In this document: positions 17,797 through 27,500 of the stretch, one piece after another
How the letters are laid out: each line of letters begins with the position of its first letter
Position numbering within the stretch: the stretch's first letter is position 1
NCBI GenBank assembly: GCA_035267785.1
Contig: DATFLL010000128.1
Location: 1 to 49,232 of the forward strand
Source: DATFLL01 sp035267785
GTDB lineage: Bacteria > Pseudomonadota > Gammaproteobacteria > DATFLL01
Reading direction: 5' to 3'
DNA length: 49,232 nt
Position numbers and translations under genes: made by a program
Notes under the pieces: generated by a model
What the model was told of the DNA's origin: nothing
The model's database searches: none
What the model saw: the letters and a program-made list of their open reading frames with translations, nothing else

Positions 17797-18927
17797 ATGC
17801 GTAAATGTAATGAAGCACGACGCACGATATGGGGAAGCGCCGGGCTTGCTGCGGGCATCGCGCTCGCGGCCCAGCCCGCCATCGGCGCCGATACGACGAG
17901 CATGCAGAACCAAATCGACGAACTGCAGCGTGAGGTGACGAGCCTCAAGGATACCGTGAAGGCGCCGGACAGCGTCGTGCATCTGGCCGGCTACGGCTCC
18001 GCGGGCTTCAGCAGTCGCAAGTCGGACAGCACGTTTCAGGTGTTTTCGTTCTCGCCGATCTTTCACTATCAGTACAAGGACCTGATGCTGATGCAGGCCG
18101 AGCTCGAGATGGGCTACAACGAGGACGGTTCCACCGAGACCGTGCTCGAATACGCCTCGCTGAATCTCATCATGAACGACCACGCCGTGTTGGTGGCGGG
18201 GCAGTTTCTCAGCCCCATCGGACAGTTCCGCCAGAATCTGCACCCGGCCTGGATCAACAAGCTCCCGTCCAAACCTCTGGGATTCGCCGACGGCGGTGCG
18301 GCTCCGCTGACCGAGACGGGTGTCGAGGTGCGCGGGGGGTTCACGCCGGGCGGCCACGGTCTGAACTATGCGCTCTACGTGGGCAATGGGCCAAAGCTGG
18401 TCGACAACGCGGGTGAGCTCGAGGTCGAGACCGAAGGCAACAGCTCCGATGCCAACAAGAACAAGACGGTGGGTGGGCGCATCGGCTATTTGCCGCTGCA
18501 CAACCTGGAGATCGGCGTCTCGGCCGCGGCGGGCAAGGCGAACCTGCCGGGCGAAGACAATCGCAACTACCGCGTGTACGACGTGGATTTTGCTTTCCAA
18601 CCGGCTGTCGTCGAGCTGCGCGGTGAGTATGTTCAGACCAAGGTCGACTCGCTGGCCGGCAGTGCCATCCCGGACGAACACACCTGGAAGGCCTGGTACG
18701 TGCAGGCCTCGCACAAGTTCGCGCCGAGTCGTTGGGAGGCGGTGCTGCGCTACGGCAAGTTTACTCCGCCGGAAAAGAGTCAGGAACTCAAGCAGTGGGC
18801 GGCGGGGCTCAACTACCTGTTCGCGAGCAATGTCATCGGCAAGCTGAGCTACGAGAAGAACGACGGGCCGGTCGGGTCGGTCGATGATGAGAACCGTTTT
18901 GTCGCTCAGTTGGCGTACGGATTTTGA
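17797..18927 (+). CDS. Outer-membrane porin-like beta-barrel
   Basis: 376 aa. Signal peptide to about residue 31 (ALAAQPAIGA), a short coiled coil (MQNQIDELQREVTSLKDTV, about 36-54), then alternating beta strands ending in the aromatic VAQLAYGF, as in outer-membrane porins. The arrangement resembles DcaP-like or OprP-like porins. Substrate unknown. Start supported by GGGAGG eight bases upstream. A cytochrome c gene follows 12 nt downstream. Confidence 0.85.
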   Translation: MRKCNEARRTIWGSAGLAAGIALAAQPAIGADTTSMQNQIDELQREVTSLKDTVKAPDSVVHLAGYGSAGFSSRKSDSTFQVFSFSPIFHYQYKDLMLMQAELEMGYNEDGSTETVLEYASLNLIMNDHAVLVAGQFLSPIGQFRQNLHPAWINKLPSKPLGFADGGAAPLTETGVEVRGGFTPGGHGLNYALYVGNGPKLVDNAGELEVETEGNSSDANKNKTVGGRIGYLPLHNLEIGVSAAAGKANLPGEDNRNYRVYDVDFAFQPAVVELRGEYVQTKVDSLAGSAIPDEHTWKAWYVQASHKFAPSRWEAVLRYGKFTPPEKSQELKQWAAGLNYLFASNVIGKLSYEKNDGPVGSVDDENRFVAQLAYGF

Positions 18928-18939
18928 GGAGGTGGCGTG

Positions 18940-19284
18940 ATGACTATTCGACATACACTGCAGACGTTCAATCGCCTTGGGTTCGCCATCGTGGCGGGTG
19001 TCGGGTTTGCGGTCCTGGTTTGGAGCCCGGCTGGTGCGCAGCAATCGCAGAAGCAGATGGTACAGAGCGCCAAGGCCACGGCCGGGGAGCGTGCCAAGCA
19101 GGGCGACTACCTTCGCGGCCTGAAGGCCTGGGAGCAGAATTGCGCCCGCTGTCACAATGCACGCGATCCGAAGGAGTACAGCGACGCGCTCTGGAAGCCG
19201 GTAATCACCCACATGCGTATTCGCGCGGGGCTCACCGGACAGGAGGCGAGAGACATCCTGAAATTTATACAGGACAGCAATTGA
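18940..19284 (+). CDS. Small periplasmic cytochrome c
   Basis: 114 aa from the ATG at 18940 (AGGAGG 7 nt upstream; the GTG at 18937 is less well spaced). Signal peptide to about residue 33 (SPAGAQ). Heme motif CARCH (68-72), Met92 in THMRIRAGLTGQEARDILKFI as likely distal ligand. Probably cotranscribed with the porin. Partner unknown. Confidence 0.88.
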   Translation: MTIRHTLQTFNRLGFAIVAGVGFAVLVWSPAGAQQSQKQMVQSAKATAGERAKQGDYLRGLKAWEQNCARCHNARDPKEYSDALWKPVITHMRIRAGLTGQEARDILKFIQDSN

Positions 19285-19363
19285 CGCGTGCCTCTGTGGT
19301 TGCCGCGTTCTGCGCGTACGGAGGCGGTCGGGGTCGAACGGACTCGAGGCGGTATTGTCCTAA

Positions 19364-19405
19364 CTGATCCAGATCAGGCATTGCGCGCAGGGTATGGGCT
19401 AGCCT
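19364..19405 (+). promoter_or_regulatory. FNR/DNR-type class II promoter
   Basis: CTGATCCAGATCAG (19364-19377), a perfect palindrome matching 8 of 10 positions of the FNR box, and the reverse complement of the 9260 box apart from its first base. A weak -10 TAGCCT is at 19400-19405, again 32 nt centre to centre. It heads the operon 19514-21751. Confidence 0.65.
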
Positions 19406-19467
19406 CCCGGGCGCCAACTGTGCAAACGGGAGCCACAGTCGATACACGCATCAACAATATGGAAATG

Positions 19468-19497
19468 GCGGCCGGGCCGACGTACCGGCCCGGCCGC
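19468..19497 (+). other. Leader hairpin upstream of SHOCT gene
   Basis: A perfect 12-bp stem, GCGGCCGGGCCG (19468-19479) with CGGCCCGGCCGC (19486-19497), loop ACGTAC. It ends 16 nt before the ATG at 19514, just 5' of the GGAGGG ribosome-binding site. No T run follows, so it is more likely an mRNA-stabilising or translation-tuning structure than a terminator. Confidence 0.7.
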
Positions 19498-19513
19498 TTC
19501 TGGAGGGTACACG

Positions 19514-19777
19514 ATGGGTCAATACGGTTATGAGTGGATGCCGGGTTACGGCATGGGCTACGGCTTCGGATGGATCTTCATGGTGCTTGTTTGGGCGCTG
19601 ATCATCGTCGGCATCGTCGCCATGGTGAAGTGGGTATTCTGGGATACGGGCGCGCGGCGCCATCGTTCCGCGGACACACCGCGGCGCGCCGGATTGCAGA
19701 TACTCCAGGAGCGTTACGCACGCGGGGAGATCGAGCGCGAGGAATATCTGCAGAAGAAGGAAGACCTCGGCGGCTGA
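19514..19777 (+). CDS. SHOCT-domain membrane protein (paralogue 2)
   Basis: 87 aa. MGQYGYEWMPGYGMGYGFGW start, a transmembrane helix (about 19-40), then SHOCT motif ILQERYARGEIEREEYLQKKEDLGG (about 63-87). Paralogue of 13936-14208; both lie in operons with an FNR-type box and copper-related neighbours. Ribosome-binding site GGAGGG upstream. Function unknown. Confidence 0.85.
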   Translation: MGQYGYEWMPGYGMGYGFGWIFMVLVWALIIVGIVAMVKWVFWDTGARRHRSADTPRRAGLQILQERYARGEIEREEYLQKKEDLGG

Positions 19778-19884
19778 GCTCCGCCGGTTATGCAAGGGTA
19801 CGGTACGGTTCGGTGTGGGCCGGCCGAGAACTCTCGATTCCACACCGTTTGAGCAATGACGGACGAAACACTGGAGGTGTGATC

Positions 19885-20583
19885 ATGAACACGCGATTGA
19901 CCAAGTCTCTGCCGGGCCTGCTGTTGGCCGCCGCGACGGTTCTGCCGACGGCTGTATTTGCGCAGGGGACGGGCATGGGCCCGGGCATGATGGGCTCGAG
20001 CGGTGCACCCGCGCAGCAGGCTCCCGGGCCGTACTATGGCCGTGGCTACCACCGCTACGGTGGTTACGGCATGGGCCCGGGAATGATGGGTGGCTACGGT
20101 ATGGGCCCCGGCATGATGGGCGGCTACGGTGGCTACGGTATGGGTCCCGGAATGATGGGTGGCTACGGCGGTTACGGCATGATGGGGGGCTACGGCATGA
20201 TGGGCCCCGGCATGATGGGCGGTTACGGGATGATGGGCCCCGGCATGATGTACGGCCCTGGCTACGGCATCAACCTGAACGACAAGCAGCGCCAGGAGTT
20301 CGCCAAGATCCAGCAGCAGACCATGCAGAAGAACTGGGAGCTCATGGGTAAGATGCGCGAGCAGATGCTCAAGCTCCAGGAGCTCTACGGCGCCGATACC
20401 GTCGACCCCAAGGCCGTGGGCCAGGTCTATGATCGCATCACGGCGCTGCGCAAGCAGATGTTCGAGAACAGCATCGAGGCGCACAACCAGATGCGCAAGC
20501 ACCTGACCAAGGAACAGCGCGAGACCTGGCGAAACATGCGTCGCGGTATGGGATGGGGGCCCGGCATGATGTATCAGGAATAG
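19885..20583 (+). CDS. Met/Gly-rich Spy/CpxP-like periplasmic protein
   Basis: 232 aa from the ATG at 19885 (GGAGG upstream). Signal peptide to about residue 25 (LPTAVFA). Residues about 28-130 are tandem variants of GYGMGPGMMGG, giving dozens of Met and Gly with Tyr. Residues about 135-225 are helical and end in LTKEQRETW, the LTxxQ motif of Spy/CpxP/ZraP chaperones. The Met clusters could bind Cu(I) or Ag(I) in the periplasm, as Met motifs do in copper proteins; this is inference. The repeats are also visible as imperfect DNA repeats at about 20060-20270. Confidence 0.85.
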   Translation: MNTRLTKSLPGLLLAAATVLPTAVFAQGTGMGPGMMGSSGAPAQQAPGPYYGRGYHRYGGYGMGPGMMGGYGMGPGMMGGYGGYGMGPGMMGGYGGYGMMGGYGMMGPGMMGGYGMMGPGMMYGPGYGINLNDKQRQEFAKIQQQTMQKNWELMGKMREQMLKLQELYGADTVDPKAVGQVYDRITALRKQMFENSIEAHNQMRKHLTKEQRETWRNMRRGMGWGPGMMYQE

Positions 20584-20593
20584 GCGGTCACTG

Positions 20594-20624
20594 CGGCGGG
20601 GCCCGCCCGCGGCGGGCCCCGCCG
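20594..20624 (+). terminator. 14-bp hairpin after the Spy-like gene
   Basis: A perfect stem, CGGCGGGGCCCGCC (20594-20607) with GGCGGGCCCCGCCG (20611-20624), triloop CGC, 11 nt after the stop codon. Only TGTTT follows, so termination is probably partial; it may protect the upstream mRNA 3' end. Confidence 0.6.
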
Positions 20625-20647
20625 GCCTGTTTCCCGGGACAAGTCCG

Positions 20648-21295
20648 ATGGGGCTGAGCAAACAGGAACTCATTGCACTCTACCGACGCAGGGCACGGCG
20701 GTACGATTGGTCGGCCAACCTCTATTACCTGCTTGGCTTTCGCGAACAGGCCTATCGGCGCCGTGCCGTTGCCGCTTTGGGACTCACCCCCGGCGATACG
20801 GTGGTAGAGATTGGCTGTGGTACCGGGTTGAATTTTGCCCAGCTGCACGCTGCGGTGGGCGATGAAGGACGGATCATCGGCGTCGATCTGACCGACGGCA
20901 TGCTGGCGCAGGCGAGTGAACGTATCGCCAAAAGCGGTTGGACGAACGTCAGCGTGGTCCAGTCGGATGCCGCGGCGTATCGTTTTCCCGACCACATCGA
21001 CGGCGTCTTGTCGACCTTCGCGCTGACGCTGGTACCCGAGTTCGAACGCGTTATTGCCAATGCAGCCGCGGCGCTGCCGGCGGGCGGCCGGTTCACGATC
21101 CTGGACCTGCGCCGTCCTGAGCGCCGGCCGCCGTGGCTCGTTCGACTGGGTGTCGCCGTGACCGCGCCCTTTGGCGTGTCACTGGACCTGGCCGAGCGTC
21201 GGCCCTGGGAGGCATTGGAGCGCCACTTTGCCCGGGTGCGGTATGAGGCCCTGTATTTCGGTTTCGCCTATCTGGCGAGCGGGGAGAAGGGTTGA
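20648..21295 (+). CDS. SAM-dependent class I methyltransferase
   Basis: 215 aa. Rossmann methyltransferase with motif I VVEIGCGTG at 52-60, acidic end of strand 2 in IIGVDLTD (about 77-84) and the following SERIAKSG helix. The overall pattern resembles UbiE/phospholipid N-methyltransferase relatives; substrate unknown. Third gene in the second FNR-box operon. Confidence 0.85.
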   Translation: MGLSKQELIALYRRRARRYDWSANLYYLLGFREQAYRRRAVAALGLTPGDTVVEIGCGTGLNFAQLHAAVGDEGRIIGVDLTDGMLAQASERIAKSGWTNVSVVQSDAAAYRFPDHIDGVLSTFALTLVPEFERVIANAAAALPAGGRFTILDLRRPERRPPWLVRLGVAVTAPFGVSLDLAERRPWEALERHFARVRYEALYFGFAYLASGEKG

Positions 21296-21361
21296 GCTGC
21301 AGACTGATCGACTCAATTTATGTATTTACACCCACGTCACACACTCAATTAAGGAGTTACC

Positions 21362-21751
21362 ATGTACGGATTCGACATCAAGTTCAACGGCAGCTTCGAC
21401 GACGCCGTAGCCAAGGTCACCGAGGCGTTGAAGGAAGAGGGCTTCGGTGTGCTCACCGAGATCGACGTCAAGGCCACCCTCAAGAAGAAGCTGGATATCG
21501 ACAAGCGTCCCTACAAGATACTGGGTGCATGCAATCCGAAACTGGCCAACCAGGCGCTGGACGCTGAGCCCGATATCGGCCTGCTGCTGCCCTGCAACGT
21601 TGTGGTGCGCGAGGCCGAGGACGGCACCATCCGGGTCGCCTTTATGGATCCAAAGGCCGTGCTGCAGTTGGTCGACCGCGACGACATCGCGACTCTGGCC
21701 GGCGAGGTGCGCTCCCGCCTCGAGCGTGTGCGCGATGCCGTCGCCGCCTGA
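21362..21751 (+). CDS. DUF302 family protein
   Basis: 129 aa. Typical DUF302 pattern: SFDDAVAKVTEALKEEGFGVLTEIDVKATLKKKLD, then PYKILGACNPKLANQAL and DIGLLLPCNVVVRE. The conserved Cys in GACNP and PCN (residues about 59 and 78) may bind metal or heme-like ligands; biochemical role is not established. Preceded by AAGGAG at 7 nt. Last gene before a clear terminator. Confidence 0.92.
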   Translation: MYGFDIKFNGSFDDAVAKVTEALKEEGFGVLTEIDVKATLKKKLDIDKRPYKILGACNPKLANQALDAEPDIGLLLPCNVVVREAEDGTIRVAFMDPKAVLQLVDRDDIATLAGEVRSRLERVRDAVAA

Positions 21752-21806
21752 GTCCGGTTAGATTCTCCGCCCGGCCCGGGTCACGGTCGGGCGCCCTGCC
21801 GAAGGA

Positions 21807-21837
21807 GCGGGCGGTTCATTTGGACCGCCCGCCTTTT
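21807..21837 (+). terminator. Rho-independent terminator after DUF302
   Basis: Stem GCGGGCGGT (21807-21815) with ACCGCCCGC (21824-21832), 8-nt loop, then CTTTT. It ends the 19.5-21.8 kb operon. Confidence 0.85.
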
Positions 21838-22050
21838 CGTTGATATGCCTCAATTACGCCTCTTCAGATTTCGTTAATCTTTCCCTCATAGACTCTCCTC
21901 CCGGTACACCGACAGGGCTCGCGCCCTTTCCTAACGGTGGCAGGTGCCTGGCCAGGGGCGCGTCGTAGCGGCGAGCGTCCGCGTGGCGGGCGTCTCGGAC
22001 AACCCGGGCTTCCAAAGAGCCGATCTTGCCGAACGAGGACGACATCGATC

Positions 22051-23379
22051 ATGTGGACACTGCGAAAACGGACTGCGGCACTGGTGGTGCTGGCAGCGGC
22101 CGCTTGCGTCGGCGTGCCCGCATGGGCCGGGGGTACGACCCCCGGTCCTGGCCAGGGGGCCGGACAGATGGGTGTGCAGGACCGAGCGGCGTCAGGCGTG
22201 ACGCAGTCCCACGAGCATGGACCGGGGGAAGGCAGCCCACCGCCCACCCTGCAGGATGTGTTGGCGGCCGCCTTCGCCCGTAGCCCCCAGCGCCAGGTGC
22301 TCGACGCGCGCGGGCGCCAGGTCCAGGCCCTGACCCGCCATGCGGATAGTCTAATTGCCGACAACCCCGCCGTTTCCCTGCGCTATCAGAGCGACCGCTT
22401 TGGTTCGGATCAAGGCCTGCGGGAATACGAGGCGGGCATCGATCTGCCTCTTTGGCGTCCCGGCGAGCGCGACGCCAACCTCGGCGTGGCGCGCCGCGCC
22501 TATGATGCGTTGACCGGTTCGCAGGCGGCGCTGCGCCTGCAGGTCGCCGGCCAGGTGCGCGAGGCCGTCTGGCAGGTGGCCTTGATGCACAACAATGCCG
22601 TGCTGGCCGAGCAGGAATGGAGGACCGCGCAGGCCTTGGAGCAGGACGTCGCCAAACGCGTGCGCCTGGGCGAGCTTGCCAAGACCGACCTGCTGTTGGC
22701 ACGTGACGAGGCCTTGCGCAAGCAAAGCGCTTACTTGCAGGCCGAGGCGGAATGGCGCCACAGCCAGGACCAGTACCGGGCCCTGACCGGCCTGGATCGT
22801 TTGCCCCGAAAGCGCGGCGAGGCCCGCAGTCCGCGTAGCACGATCGTGCCCGAGCATCCGCTGTTCGTCGAAGCCCAGGCCAATGTCGCCGAGGCCCAGG
22901 CGCAGTTGGAGGCCGCGCGCCAGGCCTCGGGCGGCAGTCCCGAGTTGACCATCGGTGGGCGGCGCGAACGGGGCTTCGTGGCAGAGAACTACATCAGCAG
23001 CGTCGGCGTGAGCGTGCGCGTGCCCTTCGGCACCGAGGCTCATACCGGGCCGCGTATCAGCCGCGCCGCGCGCGCTTATGCCGACGCGCTGGCCGAGCGC
23101 GACCGATTGCAGCGCCGGCTGCGGGTCGCTCTGCACGAGGCCGAGCACACCCTGAGCGCGACCGAGGAATCGCTGAAGATCGCCGAAGAACAGAACGCCC
23201 TTGCCCGGGAAAACCTGCGCTTGGCGCGGGTCGCTTTTTCGGTGGGTGAGACCGACCTGGTCGGTCTGCTGCGCGTACAGACGCTGGCCTTCGCCGCGCA
23301 GCGCAGCGAGCAGGAACTGAGAATCATGCGCCAGCGCGCCATCGCGCGCTACAACCAAGCCGTGGGAGTCTTACCGTGA
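22051..23379 (+). CDS. RND outer-membrane factor, CusC/CzcC type
   Basis: 442 aa from the ATG at 22051. Signal peptide (ACVGVPAWA about 20-28). The body has the long amphipathic helices of TolC-family proteins, for example AQANVAEAQAQLEAARQASGG and LAENLRLARVAFSVGETDLVGLLRVQTLA. It forms the outer-membrane channel of a CBA heavy-metal efflux pump. Its last bases overlap the GTG of the adaptor gene. The 299 nt upstream hold the previous terminator and no clear promoter. Confidence 0.9.
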   Translation: MWTLRKRTAALVVLAAAACVGVPAWAGGTTPGPGQGAGQMGVQDRAASGVTQSHEHGPGEGSPPPTLQDVLAAAFARSPQRQVLDARGRQVQALTRHADSLIADNPAVSLRYQSDRFGSDQGLREYEAGIDLPLWRPGERDANLGVARRAYDALTGSQAALRLQVAGQVREAVWQVALMHNNAVLAEQEWRTAQALEQDVAKRVRLGELAKTDLLLARDEALRKQSAYLQAEAEWRHSQDQYRALTGLDRLPRKRGEARSPRSTIVPEHPLFVEAQANVAEAQAQLEAARQASGGSPELTIGGRRERGFVAENYISSVGVSVRVPFGTEAHTGPRISRAARAYADALAERDRLQRRLRVALHEAEHTLSATEESLKIAEEQNALARENLRLARVAFSVGETDLVGLLRVQTLAFAAQRSEQELRIMRQRAIARYNQAVGVLP

Positions 23380-24551
23380 GGAACGCCCGAACCATCGCAC
23401 TGTCGCTGTTCGTGGGGCTGAGCGCCGCGCTCGGCACCGCCCGGGCCGCACACCAGATCGCCGTCAGTCCCGAGCAGATCCAGCATCTGGGCATCACACT
23501 CGCCAAGGTCGCGCCCGCGCACACGGTGATGACAGACCGCGTGCCGGCCCAGGTGGTCATCCCGCCGGAGCAGGAGCGGGTCATCAGCTCGCCCCAAGCC
23601 GGTCTCGTCACGAGCCTGCGCGCCGCTGTCGGCGACGAGGTCAAGGCGGGTGAGGTGGTCGCCCTGATCGAAAGCCCGGACCTGGTGAAGCTGCAGCGCG
23701 AGTTCCTGCAGGCCAGCGCCGATCTGCGCCTGGCCGATGCGGATCTCAAACGCGACGAGCAGTTGTTCAAGGAAGGCATCATCGCCGAACGGCGTTATCT
23801 GGCGACCCGCAACCGCTTCGAACAGGCCAGCGCACGTGTCGACGAGCGCCGCCAGGCGCTGCGCCTGGCCGGCATGGACACGCGTGCGGTCACCAAGCTC
23901 GAACGCGATCGCACGCTCAGCAGCGTGCTCAACGTACGCTCGCCCATGGCCGGTGCGGTTCTCGATCAGATGGCGGTGGTCGGACAGCGTGTCGATCGCT
24001 CCGCCCCCTTGTACCGGGTCGGTAAGCTCGAACCGCTGTGGCTGGCCATTCGCGTTCCCCTGGATCGCATCGGCAAGCTCAGTCCCGGCGTCGAGGTCTC
24101 CTTGCCGTGCAGTGGCGCCACCGCGGTGGTGACCGTCGTGGGACGCAACGTGGATCCGAACAATCAGACCGTGCTGGTGCGCGCCGAAGTCCACAACGCG
24201 GCGGGCTGCATCCGGCCGGGCCAGTTCATTCAGGTGCGCATGGCGCTGCTCGGCGGTGACAGTCAGTGGCGCGTGCCCACCGCCGCGCTCGTGCGCAGCG
24301 GCAACTCCACCCTGGTTTTCGTCAAGACGGTCGAGGGTTTTCGCCCCCAGTCGGTCGAGGTTCTAGGACAGGAGGCCGGTTATTCCGTGGTGCGCGGTGA
24401 GCTGCGCGGCGACGAGGAGGTGGCGGCCAGTGGGCTGGCCGCGATCAAGTCCATCTGGCTGGGCCAGGAACCCGGTCAGGACGGGACCCAGAGCGGGGGC
24501 GGGCAAGGCGCCACGCCCGAGGCCGGTGCGAACGGGACCGGGGGCAAGTAG
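23376..24551 (+). CDS. RND periplasmic adaptor, CusB/CzcB type
   Basis: 391 aa, GTG start overlapping the previous stop by 4 nt. N-terminal signal segment ending near ARAAH, barrel-sandwich/lipoyl half SSPQAGLVTSLRAAVGDEVKAGEVVALIESPDLVKL, alpha-helical hairpin (about 105-165), then LSSVLNVRSPMAGAVLDQMAVVGQRVDRSAPLYRVGKLEPLWLAI. Links the inner-membrane pump to the outer-membrane channel. The C-terminal tail is Gly-rich. Coupled directly to the pump gene. Confidence 0.92.
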   Translation: MRNARTIALSLFVGLSAALGTARAAHQIAVSPEQIQHLGITLAKVAPAHTVMTDRVPAQVVIPPEQERVISSPQAGLVTSLRAAVGDEVKAGEVVALIESPDLVKLQREFLQASADLRLADADLKRDEQLFKEGIIAERRYLATRNRFEQASARVDERRQALRLAGMDTRAVTKLERDRTLSSVLNVRSPMAGAVLDQMAVVGQRVDRSAPLYRVGKLEPLWLAIRVPLDRIGKLSPGVEVSLPCSGATAVVTVVGRNVDPNNQTVLVRAEVHNAAGCIRPGQFIQVRMALLGGDSQWRVPTAALVRSGNSTLVFVKTVEGFRPQSVEVLGQEAGYSVVRGELRGDEEVAASGLAAIKSIWLGQEPGQDGTQSGGGQGATPEAGANGTGGK

Positions 24552-27500
24552 ATGTTGGCACGCCTTATTCAGTTCGCGCTGACCCAGCGCCTGTTCATGC
24601 TGCTGGCCGTCGCGCTGCTCGTCGGCGCCGGTGTGCTCGCCTTTCGCGAGATCCCGATCGATGCCTTTCCCGACGTGTCCACGCCGCAGGTCAAGGTGAT
24701 CGTCAAGGCGCCGGGCATGACCCCCGAGGAGGTCGAGGCACGCATCACCGCGCCCATCGAGGTGGAGATGCTCGGCATCCCGAAGCAGGTCATGCTGCGC
24801 TCGGTGGCGAAGTACGGACTCACTGACGTGACGGTGGATTTCGTCGACGGCACGGACATCTATTGGGCGCGCCAGCAGGTCGCCGAGCGCCTGAGCTCGA
24901 TCTGGGGCGATCTGCCGGCGGACATCAGCGGCGGTATCGCACCGGCCACGACGCCGTTGGGCGAGATGTTCATGTTCACGATCGAGGGCGGCGATCTCAG
25001 TCTGATGGAGCGCCGGACCCTGCTCGACTGGACGATTCGCCCGGCGCTGCGCACCGTGCCGGGGGTTGCGGACGTGAACTCGTTGGGCGGTCTGGTGTAC
25101 AGCTTCGAGGTCGTGCCGGACAACGCGCGCATGAATGCGCGCAGTGTGACACTCGCCGAGCTGCGCCAGGCACTGGAGCAGAACAATCGCAACGACGGCG
25201 CCGGGCGTTTGGTCGAGGGCGAGGAGACCCTGCTGGTGCGGGCCGAGGGTCGCATCAAGACGCTGGACGACGTGCGCGACATCGTGGTCACCACGAGCAA
25301 CTCGGTTCCGGTGCGTGTGGGCGACGTGGCGCAGGTGCGCATCGGCGCCATGACACGCTACGGCGCGGTGACCAAGGACGGAAGCGGTGAGGCGGTCGAG
25401 GGCCTGGTGCTCGGTCTGCGCGGCGCCAACGCGCAGAAGGTCGTCGAGGGTGTCCAGGCCAAATTGGACGAGCTCGCGCCCACGCTGCCCAAGGGCGTGA
25501 AGGTCAAGGTCTTCTACAACCGCGGCGATCTGGTCCAGCGCGCCGTGCATACGGTGGCCAAGGCCCTGGAGGAGGCCGTCATCCTCGTGCTGGTGATCCT
25601 GGTGTTTATGCTTGGCAACCTGCGCGCGGCCTTGACCGTCGCGCTCATCCTGCCGCTGGCGGCCCTGGTCACCTTTATATTGATGCGCCAGTTCGGACTG
25701 TCGGCAAACCTGATGAGTCTCGGTGGTCTGGCGATCGCCATCGGCATGCTCGTCGATGCCGCCGTCGTGGTCGTCGAGAACATCGTGGCCCAACTCGCCG
25801 AAGCGGGTTCCGACACGCGGCTGCCGCGCCTGCACCTCATCGCCCGCGCGGTCAAGGAGGTCTCCGTGCCGGTGACGTCCGGCATCCTCATCATCGTCAT
25901 CGTGTTCCTGCCGTTGCTGACCCTGCAGGGACTGGAGGGCAAGCTGTTCATCCCGGTGGCGCTGACCATCGTGTTCGCCCTGGCCGGATCGCTGTTGCTG
26001 TCGCTGACCGCCATTCCGGTCCTGTCATCCTACCTCATCGGCAAGGTCAGCCACGAAGAGCCCTGGCTCATTCGGAAGTTGCAAGGCGTTTACCGCCCGG
26101 CCCTGAGCTGGAGCCTGGCGCACGGGCGCACAGTCATCATCGCCGCGGTGGTCGCCCTCGTCATGACGGGCGGGGTGTTCACGCTCATCGGCAAGACCTT
26201 CATGCCGACCATGGACGAGGGCAACATCATCATCCAGCTCGAGAAGCTGCCCTCGATCAGCCTGCAGGAGTCCATCGGCATCGATCGGCGCGTCGAGCGT
26301 GCGGTGATGGAGCAGGTGCCCGAGGTCATCGGCATGGTGGCCCGCACCGGCTCCGACGAGCTGGGCATGGACCCCATGGGATTGAACCAGACCGATATGT
26401 TCCTGGTGCTCAAGCCGCGCGATCAATGGCGGATGCAGACCAAGGAGGCCCTGATCGATCGCCTGCGCACGGTTATGGACAAGTTCCCCGGCGTGGCGTA
26501 TTCGTTCACTCAGCCCATCGAGATGCGCGTCTCGGAAATGCTCACGGGCGTGCGCGGCGACGTGGCGGTCAAGCTCTTCGGCACCGACCTGGACGAGCTC
26601 AATACGAAGGCGGGCCAGATCGCCGATACCATCCGCGGCATCCGCGGCGCCGAGGACGTGTTCTATGCGCGCAACGAGGGCGTGCAATACCTCAAGATCG
26701 ACATCGATCGGCTGGCCGCCGGCCGGTTGGGGCTGTCAGTCGACGAGGTCGAGAGCCTGCTGCGCACCCAGCTCGAGGGCCGGCGCGTGGGAACCATCTA
26801 CGAGGGCATCCGTCGCACGCCGCTCATCGTGCGCGGAGCCGCCGACGTGCGCAGCTCGCCGGCGGAGTTCGCGAACCTGATGCTGACTCTGCCCAACGGC
26901 CACCTCGTACCCCTGTCCACGGTGGCCAGCGTGCAGCGCGTGGAAGGGCCGGTGCAGGTCGGGCGCGAGCAGGGCGCGCGCTTTGCCGTGGTCGTCGCCA
27001 ATGTGCGCGACCGTGACCTGGTCGGCTTCGTCGACGAGGCACGCCAGAAGGTCGCGGCCAACGTGCAGCTGCCCACGGGATATCACATCGAGTGGGGCGG
27101 CCAGTTCGAGAATCAGCAGCGTGCGGCACGTCGTCTGTCCATCGTGGTCCCGGTCGCCATCGGGCTCATCTTCCTGCTGCTGTTCACCACTTTCCGCTCG
27201 ATTCGCCAGGCCGTGCTGGTGCTCCTCAATATCCCGTTTGCGATGATCGGCGGCGTATTCGCCCTGTGGCTGTCGGGCGAATATCTCTCGGTCCCGGCCT
27301 CGGTCGGTTTCATCGCCCTGTTGGGCATCGCGGTGCTCAACGGTGTGGTGATGGTGACCTACTTCAACCAACTGCGCGCGCTCGGGATGGAGATCAAAGA
27401 GGTCGTCCTCGAAGGGGCCCGGCGGCGCCTGCGGCCCGTGCTCATGACGGCGTCCATCGCCGCCTTCGGCCTGGTGCCGCTGCTGTTTGCGACGGGCCCG

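Noticed and set aside
21305..21325. TGAT..CAA sequence upstream of DUF302 as a further FNR box
   Set aside because: The right half is out of register (TCAA, not ATCA), and no matching -10 lies at the shared spacing.
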